This document shows, in pieces, positions 17,226 to 26,347 of a DNA stretch of 64,000 nt. Position numbers and translations under genes: made by a program. Numbering within the stretch: the stretch's first letter is position 1; every line of letters begins with the position of its first letter. Below the pieces are notes generated by a model that was not told where the DNA came from, did not search any database, and saw only the letters and a list, made by a program, of their open reading frames with translations. Origin of the DNA: Rhodospirillales bacterium (lineage in GTDB: Bacteria > Pseudomonadota > Alphaproteobacteria > Reyranellales > Reyranellaceae); contig JACPOB010000029.1 of the NCBI GenBank assembly GCA_016185145.1, positions 1 to 64,000 on the forward strand. The letters are read 5' to 3'.

Positions 17226-18287
17226 TCAGTTCTTGCGCTCGGACGAAGCCGCCGCCGCGGCTCCTTGCGCCGGCGCGACGGCGACGGTACGGGCGGATTT
17301 GAGCCTCAGCCACAGGAAATAGAGGCCGCCGGCGACGCCCATGGGCATCACGTAGATGATGGCGATGAGCAGGATGCCGAACACGGTGTAGGCCGACAGG
17401 TCGAACTGCAGGCCGAGGTCGTTCTTGATGAACTGCGACAGCGCCTGCGCCGAATTGTCGACCAGCACGTAGAAGATGCCGCCGATCACCGAGCCCGCGA
17501 GCGAGCCGATACCGCCGACGACGAGGCCGATCAGGAACTTGATCGACAGGAAGATGTTGAAGCTGTCGGGCGCCACGAAGGCGATGGCCGAGGCCGACAG
17601 GGCGCCGGCGATGCCGGTGTAGGCGGCGCTGATGCCGAAGGTGACCGTCTTGTAGAGGGCGATGTCGATGCCCATCGTCTCGGCCGCCATGTTCTGGTCG
17701 CGGATCGCCATCATGGCCCGCCCGCTGCGGCTGTCGAGCATGTTGGCCGCCGCCCAGAACAGGATGACCATCGTGATCAGGCAGAAATAGTAGAGCCACT
17801 GGTCTTCGCTCAGCGGCAGGCCGAACGGTACCTCGGGCTTCATCAGCACGATACCCTGCACGCCGCCGGTCAGGCCCTCAAGCCACTTGTATTTCAGGAT
17901 CTGCGGCACGGCGAGCGCCAGCGCGAAGGTCGCCAGCGCGAGATAATGGCCCTCGAGCTTGAGCGCCGGCAGGCCGAACAGGTAGCCGACGATGAAGCAG
18001 ACGATCGCCGCCGCCGGGATCGTCGCCCAGTACGGCCAGTTGAGCTGGTCCATCAGGATGGCGGCGGCGTAGGCGCCGACGGCATAGAAGGCGCCGTGGC
18101 CCAGCGAGAACTGACCGTTGAAGCCCGTCAGCAGGTTGAGCCCGAGCACCGCGATCGAGGCGATGATCATCGTGCTGACGAGGAACAGCCGATAGTCCGA
18201 GATCGCGTCGGGGAAGATCGGCTTCAGCAACGGCAGCACGAAGGCCACCACGACGAGGCCCAGCACCCACTTCCTGGCGATGGTCAT
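17226..18287 (-). CDS. livM: branched-chain amino acid-type ABC transporter permease LivM
   Basis: This 353-residue inner-membrane permease has about nine to ten hydrophobic helices. The family signature is visible as LTGFNGQFSLGHGAFYAVGAY and in the EAA-like segment DSRSGRAMMAIRDQNMAAETMGID. The C-terminal tail after the last helix is charged and Ala-rich. It starts one base after the stop of livH, so the two are translationally coupled. It forms the membrane channel with LivH. Confidence 0.95.
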   Translation of the reverse strand: MTIARKWVLGLVVVAFVLPLLKPIFPDAISDYRLFLVSTMIIASIAVLGLNLLTGFNGQFSLGHGAFYAVGAYAAAILMDQLNWPYWATIPAAAIVCFIVGYLFGLPALKLEGHYLALATFALALAVPQILKYKWLEGLTGGVQGIVLMKPEVPFGLPLSEDQWLYYFCLITMVILFWAAANMLDSRSGRAMMAIRDQNMAAETMGIDIALYKTVTFGISAAYTGIAGALSASAIAFVAPDSFNIFLSIKFLIGLVVGGIGSLAGSVIGGIFYVLVDNSAQALSQFIKNDLGLQFDLSAYTVFGILLIAIIYVMPMGVAGGLYFLWLRLKSARTVAVAPAQGAAAAASSERKN

Positions 18288-18288
18288 G

Positions 18289-19194
18289 TCAGACCCTCTT
18301 CACAAGGACGCGGCCGAACAGGCCGGCCGGCTTCACCGTCAGCACGAAGATGACGATGATCAGCGCCACCGTGAGCTTCTCGCCGTTGCCGATGATGTAG
18401 ATGCCCGTCGCCTTCTCGATCTGGTTGCCGGCGAAGGCCACCATGTTCTCGAGGATGCCGACGATGAAGCCGCCCGCCACCGCGCCGGCCGGGTTGGAGA
18501 TGCCGCCCACCAGGGCGCTGGCGAAGGCATAAAGCAGGATGCCTGCCATCATGTTGGGGTCGAGGTAGACGATGTGCGCGACCATGATGCCTGCGACCGC
18601 GCCGACCGAGGCCGCGAGTCCCCAGCCCAGCGCCAGCATCCAGTCGACGCGGACGCCGACCAGGCGCGCCATCTGCGGGTTCTGCGCCGCCGCCCGCATC
18701 GCCAGCCCCAGCGGCGTGTAGCGGAAGAACGCGAACAGCAGGCCGAGCACGATCAGGGTCACGACCACCACGCCGAGCTGGTGCGGTCCGATGACGCCAG
18801 CGATGCCGAAGCTGCTCTTGGGGAACGGCGAGGGATATTCCTTGATCAGGTAGCTCCAGATCGCCCCGGCCACCGAATTGAAGATCGCGAGCAGGCCGAT
18901 GAACACCACGATGATCGACAGCACCGGTGCGTTGTGCAGCGGTCGCAGGACAATTCGCTCGATCGCCACCCCCATCACGAACGACAGCGCCACGGCGACG
19001 ACGAACGCCACCCAGAAGCTCATGCCCCAGGTCATGAGCTGCCAGCTGAGATAGGTCGAGAACATCGCCATCTCGCCCTGGGCGAAATTGATGTGGTCGG
19101 TGGAGACGTAGATCATGACCAGCGCCAGGGCGACGCAGGCATAGATCGCGCCGTTGGCCAGGCCGGACGCGATCTGCTGGAGGAACTGTTCCAT
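18289..19194 (-). CDS. livH: branched-chain amino acid-type ABC transporter permease LivH
   Basis: This 301-residue permease opens MEQFLQQIASGLANGAIYACVALALVMIY, as LivH proteins do, and has STDHINFAQGEMAMF and the cytoplasmic loop TPLGLAMRAAAQNPQMARLVGVRVD that contacts the ATPase. Eight or so hydrophobic helices. It starts 8 bases after livF ends and lies immediately before livM. Confidence 0.95.
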   Translation of the reverse strand: MEQFLQQIASGLANGAIYACVALALVMIYVSTDHINFAQGEMAMFSTYLSWQLMTWGMSFWVAFVVAVALSFVMGVAIERIVLRPLHNAPVLSIIVVFIGLLAIFNSVAGAIWSYLIKEYPSPFPKSSFGIAGVIGPHQLGVVVVTLIVLGLLFAFFRYTPLGLAMRAAAQNPQMARLVGVRVDWMLALGWGLAASVGAVAGIMVAHIVYLDPNMMAGILLYAFASALVGGISNPAGAVAGGFIVGILENMVAFAGNQIEKATGIYIIGNGEKLTVALIIVIFVLTVKPAGLFGRVLVKRV

Positions 19195-19202
19195 CTTCTG
19201 CC

Positions 19203-19915
<713 letters not shown>

Positions 19916-19916
<1 letters not shown>

Positions 19917-20737
19917 TACGAGGTCCCCAGGTAGGCACGGATCACTTCGGGATCGCGCTGCACCTCGGCCGGGGTGCCATCGGCGATCTTCTTGCCGAAG
20001 TCGATGGCGACCACCTTGTCGGACACCGACATCACCAGGCTCATGTGATGCTCGACCAGCAGCACGGTGACGTGCTGCATGTCGCGCACGCGCCGGATCT
20101 GACCCTTCAGCACCTCGATCTCGTCGTGGTTGAGCCCGGCCGCCGGCTCGTCGAGCAGCAGCAGCTTGGGGCTGGAGGCGAGCGCGCGGGCGAGCTCGAC
20201 GCGCTTGCGTATCGGGAACGGCAGGCCGCCTGCCATGGCGTTGGTGAAGGGCACGAGGTCCATGAAGGCGATCAGCTCGTGCGCGCGCGACGCGACTTGC
20301 GCCTCCTCCGGCGCGACCTTGGGCAGGCGCAACGCGTTGTCGAAGAAGCTCGTGCTGCTGACGCTGTGGCAGCCGACCTTGACGTTGTCGAGCACCGACA
20401 TGCGGTCGAACAGCGCCACGTTCTGGAAGGTGCGGCCGATGCCGATACGCGGGATGTCGTGGCGCGGCCGGTCCAGGATCGACGTGCCCTCGAACAGGAT
20501 GTCGCCGCCGTTCGGCGTGTAGAGTCGGCTCAGGCAATTGAAGAGAGTCGTCTTGCCGGCCCCGTTGGGTCCGATCAGGCCGGCGATCTGTCCGGAAGAA
20601 ACATCGAAGGTCACGCCATCGAGCGCCACGATGCCGCCGAAGCGGACCGAGACGTCGCGCACGCTGAGCAGCGGCGAGCCGCTGGAGGAAGTCGGTCCTG
20701 CCATGTTCACGCTGGTTTCGTAGGCCGGCTCATTCAA
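19916..20737 (-). CDS. livG: branched-chain amino acid-type ABC transporter ATPase LivG
   Basis: This 273-residue ATPase has Walker A GLIGPNGAGKTTLF, a family segment IGRTFQNVALF, a shortened signature region GLPFPIRKRVELARAL (the usual LSGGQ is replaced by a GLPFPIRK-like sequence), Walker B LLLLDEPAAGLNHDE and LLVEHHMSLV with the H-loop His. It is the first gene of livGFHM. A start 11 codons later (ATG, MAGPTSSS) is possible. The altered signature motif is worth noting because it normally contacts ATP. Confidence 0.93.
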
Positions 20738-20963
20738 GGCTCCGGCGCCGCGAAATTACCCTTGCCTCCCAAACACTTGCGACCCTTCTGCGGAATCGTC
20801 TGCCAAAGACGATGGCCCATCCGTCTGGACGACGCAACTCAAATGGGGCCGCGCCATGCTTTGGGCGCGATTGCGCCGCACTATTGATCCGCAGCGCGGA
20901 CATTGACACGCAACGCGTTGCCGCCGATACGAAGCCACCCCTCTACATGCGGGTTCACCGCCG
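20738..20963. promoter_or_regulatory. divergent intergenic region livG / EF-hand gene
   Basis: This 226-base gap between divergent starts must hold the promoter of the transporter operon and that of the EF-hand gene. I see short GC-rich inverted segments but no clear operator or terminator. Confidence 0.35.
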
Positions 20964-22094
20964 ATGAAAAGCCTCTTCCGTCCTCTCCTCTTCACTGCCG
21001 CCGTCATGAGCCTGCCGGCCGTCGCCCAGACGCCGCCGACGCAAGGTTGGCCGGCCAACCGGCCGCCCACCGCGCAGCCGGGGCCGCAGGCGACGCCACC
21101 GCAGGCGGCGACGCCGCCCGCTGCAGGCGCGCCCGCCGCTCCCGCACCGGGTGGTCAGTCGCAGCAGGCCACGGGGGCCCCGCCGCCGCCGATACCGCTG
21201 CCGCAATGGTTCGTGGAAATCGACACCGCCAAGAAGGGCGAGGTCTCGCGCGCCGACTTTCTGAAGTACCGCATGAAGTCGTTCGAGGAGCTCGACGCCA
21301 ACAAGGACGGCAAGCTCTCGCTCGACGAGTTCGTCAAGGTTGCCGAGCCGCCGATGTCGAGCGACGTGCCGGGCGGGCCGACCCTCGAGGAACGCCGCAA
21401 CCGCGCCAAGGCCGAGTTCCAGAATCTCGACACCAACCGCGACGGCTTCGTCGAGCGCGCAGAGGCCGAGGCGCTGGTCCATTCGGAGTTCAACCAGTAC
21501 GACACGGACCGCGACAACAAGGTGACCGAGCCCGAGGTGCGCTTGATCGTGCAGCGCTCGCTGCAGCGCGAAGCCGCCGCGCGTCAGGAGGTCGAGCAGC
21601 GCCGCCGCCAGGGCATGGCCGCGATCAACGACTTCATCGACATGCAGCTGCGCGAGGCCGACAAGCTCGACAAGAACAACGACGGCCGGATCAACCAGCA
21701 GGAATATCTCGTGCTCACCGGCCCTGCCGACGGCCCGCAGGCCAAGGGCCTGCTGCCCTACGACATCCGCAAGCAGCTCGTGCTGCGCAAGTTCGCCGAA
21801 ATCGACACCAACAAGGACGGCCAGCTCGACCGTGTCGAGCTGACCGGTGCCGCGGTCAAGCAGTTCCTCGAGATCGACGCCAACAAGGACCGCTTCCTCA
21901 CCGAGGACGAGTTCAAGCACGCACAGGAGAACGAGACCAAGAAGATGCGGGCCATCATCCAGGCGATGCAGCCGGCGCAGCCCGCCCAGCCTCGTCCGGC
22001 CCCGGCACAGCCGCGCGCCGCCCAGCCGCAACAGGCGCCCCAGATGCAGCAGCCTCAGGGACTGGCCCCGGGCCTGCCGCAGGGGACACGGTAG
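20964..22094 (+). CDS. secreted EF-hand protein with about seven calcium-binding-like loops
   Basis: This 376-residue precursor has a signal peptide (MKSLFRPLLFTAAVMSLPAVA) and a Pro/Ala/Gln-rich spacer (about residues 22-72). Loops follow at roughly even spacing: DTAKKGEVSRADF, DANKDGKLSLDEF, DTNRDGFVERAEA, DTDRDNKVTEPEV, DKNNDGRINQQEY, DTNKDGQLDRVEL and DANKDRFLTEDEF. Loops 1, 4 and 7 deviate from D-x-[DN]-x-DG and may not bind calcium. The C-terminus (from about residue 330) is a low-complexity Pro/Gln/Ala tail. It is probably periplasmic or envelope-associated. It ends 36 bases before a 39-bp palindrome. Confidence 0.85.
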   Translation: MKSLFRPLLFTAAVMSLPAVAQTPPTQGWPANRPPTAQPGPQATPPQAATPPAAGAPAAPAPGGQSQQATGAPPPPIPLPQWFVEIDTAKKGEVSRADFLKYRMKSFEELDANKDGKLSLDEFVKVAEPPMSSDVPGGPTLEERRNRAKAEFQNLDTNRDGFVERAEAEALVHSEFNQYDTDRDNKVTEPEVRLIVQRSLQREAAARQEVEQRRRQGMAAINDFIDMQLREADKLDKNNDGRINQQEYLVLTGPADGPQAKGLLPYDIRKQLVLRKFAEIDTNKDGQLDRVELTGAAVKQFLEIDANKDRFLTEDEFKHAQENETKKMRAIIQAMQPAQPAQPRPAPAQPRAAQPQQAPQMQQPQGLAPGLPQGTR

Positions 22095-22095
22095 G

Positions 22096-22208
22096 TCTTC
22101 GCTGGGCGCGCGCCACTCCGGTGGCGCGTCATGCTCTTCCGGACCGCGAGCCTCCGGCTCGCTCATGAATCATGAGCGAGCCGGAGGCTCGCGGTCCGGA
22201 AGAGCATG
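22096..22208. repeat. 39-bp perfect palindrome (family A) preceded by half a family B repeat
   Basis: Arms at 22130-22168 and 22170-22208 are exact reverse complements separated by one base, an almost perfect 79-base palindrome. The preceding 22098-22129 (GTCTTCGCTGGGCGCGCGCC and the next bases) matches one arm of the family B element at 4761-4793. Located between the convergent EF-hand gene and glmS. Confidence 0.92.
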
Positions 22209-22218
22209 AGCGGACCCG

Positions 22219-24042
22219 CTACTCCACGGTCACGCTCTTGGCGAGGTTGCGCGGCTGGTCGACGTCGGTGCCCTTGGCGACGGCGGTATGATAGGCGAGC
22301 AGCTGCACCGGCACGCTGTAGAGGATCGGCGCCACCACCGGGTCGACCTTGGGCAGGATGACCGAGGCGGCGGCCTGGCTGCCCAGCCGGGCGTTGCCCG
22401 CCGAATCGCTCAGCAGCACCAGCTTGCCGCCGCGCGCCTTCACCTGCTCGAAATTCGACGCGATCTTGTCGAACAGGGCATCGCTCGGCGCCACCACGAC
22501 CACCGGCACCGCCTCGTCGATCAGCGCGATCGGCCCATGCTTCATCTCGCCGCCGGCATAGCCTTCGGCGTGGATGTAGGAGATCTCCTTGAGCTTCAGC
22601 GCGCCCTCCAGGGCGATCGGGAAGGACAGGCCGCGGCCGAGATAGAGCACGTCGCGCGCCGCCGCGAGGACGTCCTCGGCGATGCGCTTGTAGTGCTCCT
22701 CCATGTTCAGCGCCTCGTTGATATGCGCCGGCAGCTCGATCAGCGCATTGGCAAGCCGCGCCTCCTCGTCCTTGGACAGCACCCCGCGCGCCCGGCCGGC
22801 ATCCATCGCCGCGGCGAGCAGCACCGTGAGCTGCGTCGTGAAGGCCTTGGTCGAGGCGACGCCGATCTCAGGCCCGGCCAGCGTCGGCAGCACGACGTGC
22901 GATTCGCGGGCGATGGCGCTTTCCGGGACGTTGACCACCGACAGGATGGTCTGCTTCTGCGCCTTGGCGTAGCGCAGCGCCGCCAGGGTATCGATGGTCT
23001 CGCCCGACTGCGAGATCGCGATGCACACCCCGCCTTCCGGCAAGGGCGGCTCGCGATAGCGCAGTTCCGAGGCGACCTCGACCTCGACCGGCAGGCGCGC
23101 CAGCTTCTCGAACCAGTACTTCGCCACCATGCCGGCAAAGCAGGCCGTGCCGCACGCCGTGACGGTGAGCCGTGAAACCCGGGCCCAGTCGAACGGCAAC
23201 GCCGGCAGGCGGACCGAGCGCGTGGCCGGATCGAGGTAGGTCTGCAGCGTGTCGCCGATGACGGCGGGCTGCTCGTGGATCTCCTTGACCATGAAGTGGC
23301 GGTGATTGCCCTTGCCCATCATGGCGCCCGAGAGGCCGCTCTGGCGGATCTCGCGCTGCACTTCCTTCTCGCCCTGGAAGACCTTGGCGCCGTTGGCGTC
23401 CAGCACCACCCAGTCGTCGTCCTCGAGGTAGGTGACGCGCTTGGTGAACGGCGCCAGCGCCAGCGCGTCGGTGCCGACATACATCTCGCCGTCGCCGTGG
23501 CCCACGGCCAGCGAGCTGCCGCGGCGGGCGCCCAGCAGCATGTCATGGCAGCCGCTGAACAGCGCCACCAGGGCGAAGGCGCCGCGCAGGCGCTCCATCG
23601 CCTCGGCCATTGCCTTCTCGGGCGACCGCTGGCGCTCGAGATAGGAGGTCAGCAGCTGGGCCACGACCTCGGTGTCGGTGTCGCTGTCGAAACGGCGCCC
23701 TTCGGCCAGGAGCTCGTCCTTGAGCTCCTGGAAATTCTCGATGATGCCGTTGTGCACCACCGCCACACGATCGGTCGCGATCGGATGGGCGTTGCGTTCG
23801 GAGGGCTTGCCGTGGGTCGCCCAGCGCGTGTGGCCGATGCCGATCGTGCCCGCCAACGGCTCGGCGCCGAGCCGCGCCTCGAGGTTCACCAGCTTGCCCT
23901 CGGCGCGCCGGCGCTCGATGTGGCCGTTGACCAGGGTGGCGACACCAGCCGAGTCGTAGCCGCGATATTCGAGGCGCTTCAGCGCCTCGACCAGCAAGGG
24001 CGTGACCGGCGCCTTGCCGATGATCCCGATGATGCCGCACAT
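22219..24042 (-). CDS. glmS: glutamine-fructose-6-phosphate aminotransferase (isomerizing)
   Basis: Makes glucosamine 6-phosphate from fructose 6-phosphate and glutamine for cell-wall and lipopolysaccharide precursors. The 607-residue protein begins MCGIIGIIG, with Cys2 as the N-terminal nucleophile, followed by HTRWATHG and NGIIENF of the glutaminase domain (residues 1-about 240). Two SIS domains follow: TACGTACFAG, AISQSGETIDTLAAL and LGRGLSFPIALEGALKLKEISYIHAEGYAGGEMKHGPIAL (sugar binding), with the terminal KSVTVE. It starts 17 bases after glmU, so the two are an operon. Confidence 0.98.
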   Translation of the reverse strand: MCGIIGIIGKAPVTPLLVEALKRLEYRGYDSAGVATLVNGHIERRRAEGKLVNLEARLGAEPLAGTIGIGHTRWATHGKPSERNAHPIATDRVAVVHNGIIENFQELKDELLAEGRRFDSDTDTEVVAQLLTSYLERQRSPEKAMAEAMERLRGAFALVALFSGCHDMLLGARRGSSLAVGHGDGEMYVGTDALALAPFTKRVTYLEDDDWVVLDANGAKVFQGEKEVQREIRQSGLSGAMMGKGNHRHFMVKEIHEQPAVIGDTLQTYLDPATRSVRLPALPFDWARVSRLTVTACGTACFAGMVAKYWFEKLARLPVEVEVASELRYREPPLPEGGVCIAISQSGETIDTLAALRYAKAQKQTILSVVNVPESAIARESHVVLPTLAGPEIGVASTKAFTTQLTVLLAAAMDAGRARGVLSKDEEARLANALIELPAHINEALNMEEHYKRIAEDVLAAARDVLYLGRGLSFPIALEGALKLKEISYIHAEGYAGGEMKHGPIALIDEAVPVVVVAPSDALFDKIASNFEQVKARGGKLVLLSDSAGNARLGSQAAASVILPKVDPVVAPILYSVPVQLLAYHTAVAKGTDVDQPRNLAKSVTVE

Positions 24043-24059
24043 GAAGAGCCCCGCCCCTG

Positions 24060-25418
24060 CTACTTCTTCCCGGTCCGCTTGGCCTCCGCCGCACGGGACT
24101 TGAGCTTCGCACGAAGCGCCGCCGCCCGCCCCTTCTTTGTCTGCTGGCGGGCACGGCCGAAGGCCACGGCGCCGGCCGGCACGTCCTCGGTGACAACGCT
24201 GCCCGCCGTCACGTTGGCGCCGCGGCCGATGCGGATCGGCGCCACCAGGGAGCTGTTGGAGCCGACGAAGGCTTCCGCGCCGATGACGGTGCGCCACTTG
24301 CCGTAGCCGTCGTAGTTCACGGCAATCGTGCCGGCGCCGATGTTGGAGGCCGCGCCGATGTCGGAATCGCCGAGATAGGCCAGGTGGTTGGCCTTGGCGC
24401 CGCGGCCCATGCGGGTGGCCTTGAGCTCGACGAAATTGCCGATATGGACCTGGTCGGCCACGTCCGAGCCCGGCCGGATGCGCGCGAACGGGCCGATGAT
24501 GACGTCGCGGCCGATGCGGGCGCCTTCGATGTCGCAGAAGGCCTTGATCTCCGTTCCTGACGCCACGCTCACACCCGTGCCGAAGCGAACGTTGGGACCG
24601 ATCGTCACGTCGGCCGCAAACTTGGTATCGGCGGCCAGCCATACCGTGTCCGGATCGGCCATGCTGACGCCCATCTCGAAGGCTGCCGAGCGCAGGCGCT
24701 GCTGCAGGGCCTTCTCCGCCACCGCGAGCTCGGCGCGCGAATTGATGCCCTGGAACTCGGCTTCCTCGCCCGCGACGGCGATCGCGACATGCCCCGCGGC
24801 GCGCGCCGCGGCCACGGCATCGGTGAGATAGAACTCGTTCTTGACGTTCTTGTTCCCGATCGCACCCAGCAGCGAGCCGATCAGCGCGCCGTCGATGCAC
24901 ATCACGCCGGAATTGCAGAAATCGACGGCGCGTTCGCTCTCGTCGGTATCCTTGCTCTCGACGATCCGTTCCAGCATGCCGTCATGCACGATGAGCCGGC
25001 CGTAGGGCGTCGGATCCCGCGCCGTGAAACCCAGCACGCCGACTGCCGCCTTGGCCTTGCGGCAGGCTTCCACCAGGCGCTGCAGCGAGGCGGTCGTGAT
25101 CAGGGGAGCGTCGGCGAACACCACCAGCACCGGACCGCGATGGCCCTGGAGAGCCGGCAGCGCGGCCTTGGCGGCGTCGGCCGTCCCGCGCGGCTTGCGC
25201 TGGACCACCGTGGGGTGCGGAGCGAAGGCTGCGGCCACCTGGTTCGCGCCCGGCGCCACCACGCCGACGATGCGGGCGGGCTCGAGCCGCGCGGCGTTCT
25301 CCAGCACGTGGCGCACCATCGGCCATCCGGCCAGGGGGTGGAGGACCTTCGGCAGGGCCGACTTCATGCGCGTTCCGGCCCCGGCGGCCAGCACCACCAC
25401 GGCGATGGGCGATTTCAT
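24060..25418 (-). CDS. glmU: bifunctional UDP-N-acetylglucosamine pyrophosphorylase / glucosamine-1-phosphate acetyltransferase
   Basis: Catalyses the last two steps to UDP-GlcNAc. The 452-residue protein has the nucleotidyltransferase domain (VLAAGAGTRMKSALPKVLHPLAG, VVFADAPLI, residues 1-about 230) and a left-handed beta-helix acetyltransferase domain of hexapeptide repeats (IGPNVRFGTGVSVASGTEIK onward) with the active-site NHLAYLGDSDIG and NYDGYGKWRTVIG. The usual NYDG-x-x-K-x-x-T motif is kept with small changes, and the Lys-rich C-terminus is typical. First gene of the glmUS pair. Confidence 0.97.
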   Translation of the reverse strand: MKSPIAVVVLAAGAGTRMKSALPKVLHPLAGWPMVRHVLENAARLEPARIVGVVAPGANQVAAAFAPHPTVVQRKPRGTADAAKAALPALQGHRGPVLVVFADAPLITTASLQRLVEACRKAKAAVGVLGFTARDPTPYGRLIVHDGMLERIVESKDTDESERAVDFCNSGVMCIDGALIGSLLGAIGNKNVKNEFYLTDAVAAARAAGHVAIAVAGEEAEFQGINSRAELAVAEKALQQRLRSAAFEMGVSMADPDTVWLAADTKFAADVTIGPNVRFGTGVSVASGTEIKAFCDIEGARIGRDVIIGPFARIRPGSDVADQVHIGNFVELKATRMGRGAKANHLAYLGDSDIGAASNIGAGTIAVNYDGYGKWRTVIGAEAFVGSNSSLVAPIRIGRGANVTAGSVVTEDVPAGAVAFGRARQQTKKGRAAALRAKLKSRAAEAKRTGKK

Positions 25419-25478
25419 GCCCGTCGGATGCCATGAGGCTGGCGGTCCTGCAAGGCGGATGTGCTAAAGGAAACTGTC

Positions 25479-26180
25479 ATGCACCCCAATGCCGATAATC
25501 TGATCGCCACCCGGTTCGACACCGTGATCTACGACCTCGACGGCACCCTGATCGACAGCGCCCGCGACATGTGCGTGGCGGTGAGCCGGGTGCTGGCCGA
25601 CCACGGCCTGCCGCCGATCGACGACGAGGACGCCCGCCACTTCATGGGCGAAGGCAGCAAGGTCACCATGCGCCGGGCCTTCGCCAAGGCCGGCCGCACC
25701 CTCGACGAGGCCGAGGCGAGCGCCGTCACCCGCGAATTCGTGCGCTACTACGAGGCCGATCCCGTGAGCCATACGACGGCGTTCGACGGCGTCGCCGAGG
25801 TCGTCGCCCGCTTCGACCGGATGGGCCTCAGGCAGGGCGTGTGCACCAACAAGTTCGAGAATCCGTCGCGCATGATCCTGAAGCACCTGAAGCTCATGCC
25901 GCCGATCGCCGACGTGGCCGGCGCTGACACCTTCACCGTGCGCAAGCCTGATCCCGGCCACATCCTGCAGCTCATCGACAAGATGGCCGGCCATCGCGAC
26001 CGTGCCGTGATGATCGGCGATTCCATCCACGACGTGGAAGCCGCCCACGCGGCGGGCCTGCCTGCGGTGCTGGTGAGCTGGGGCTATACCGCCCGGCCCG
26101 CAAGCGAGCTCGGCGCCGACGCCGTAATCGATCACTTCGCTGCCCTGCCCGAGGCGCTGGGGCAGATTGCCACCCGTTGA
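25479..26180 (+). CDS. gph: phosphoglycolate phosphatase (HAD superfamily)
   Basis: Dephosphorylates 2-phosphoglycolate. The 233-residue protein has HAD motif I DLDGTLIDSARD, motif II near VCTNK, motif III lysine in TVRKPDP and motif IV MIGDSIHDVEAAHAAG, with the helical cap between I and II. The ATG at 25479 follows AAAGGAAA; an upstream GTG at 25461 is less likely. It is divergent from glmU, 60 bases away, and ends 47 bases before the tRNA gene. Confidence 0.92.
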   Translation: MHPNADNLIATRFDTVIYDLDGTLIDSARDMCVAVSRVLADHGLPPIDDEDARHFMGEGSKVTMRRAFAKAGRTLDEAEASAVTREFVRYYEADPVSHTTAFDGVAEVVARFDRMGLRQGVCTNKFENPSRMILKHLKLMPPIADVAGADTFTVRKPDPGHILQLIDKMAGHRDRAVMIGDSIHDVEAAHAAGLPAVLVSWGYTARPASELGADAVIDHFAALPEALGQIATR

Positions 26181-26227
26181 CGGCCAAGTTGACGGGTCCG
26201 CCGGCAGGCCCTATACGCGCCCCTTCC

Positions 26228-26302
26228 GGGCGCTTAGCTCAGCGGGAGAGCACACCCTTCACACGGGTGGGGTCGTAGGTTCAATCCCTACAGCGCCCAC
26301 CA
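26228..26302 (+). tRNA. tRNA-Val (anticodon CAC)
   Basis: A full cloverleaf can be drawn by eye: acceptor GGGCGCT/AGCGCCC, D-arm GCTC/GAGC, anticodon stem CACCC/GGGTG enclosing the loop TTCACAC with anticodon CAC, a five-base variable loop, and T-arm GTAGG-TTCAATC-CCTAC. The 3' CCA is encoded. The anticodon reads GUG valine codons. Confidence 0.97.
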
Positions 26303-26347
26303 TTGCCTTCGGGCATTGGTTTCCTGGTCCCTTTGGCGAAGAACAGC

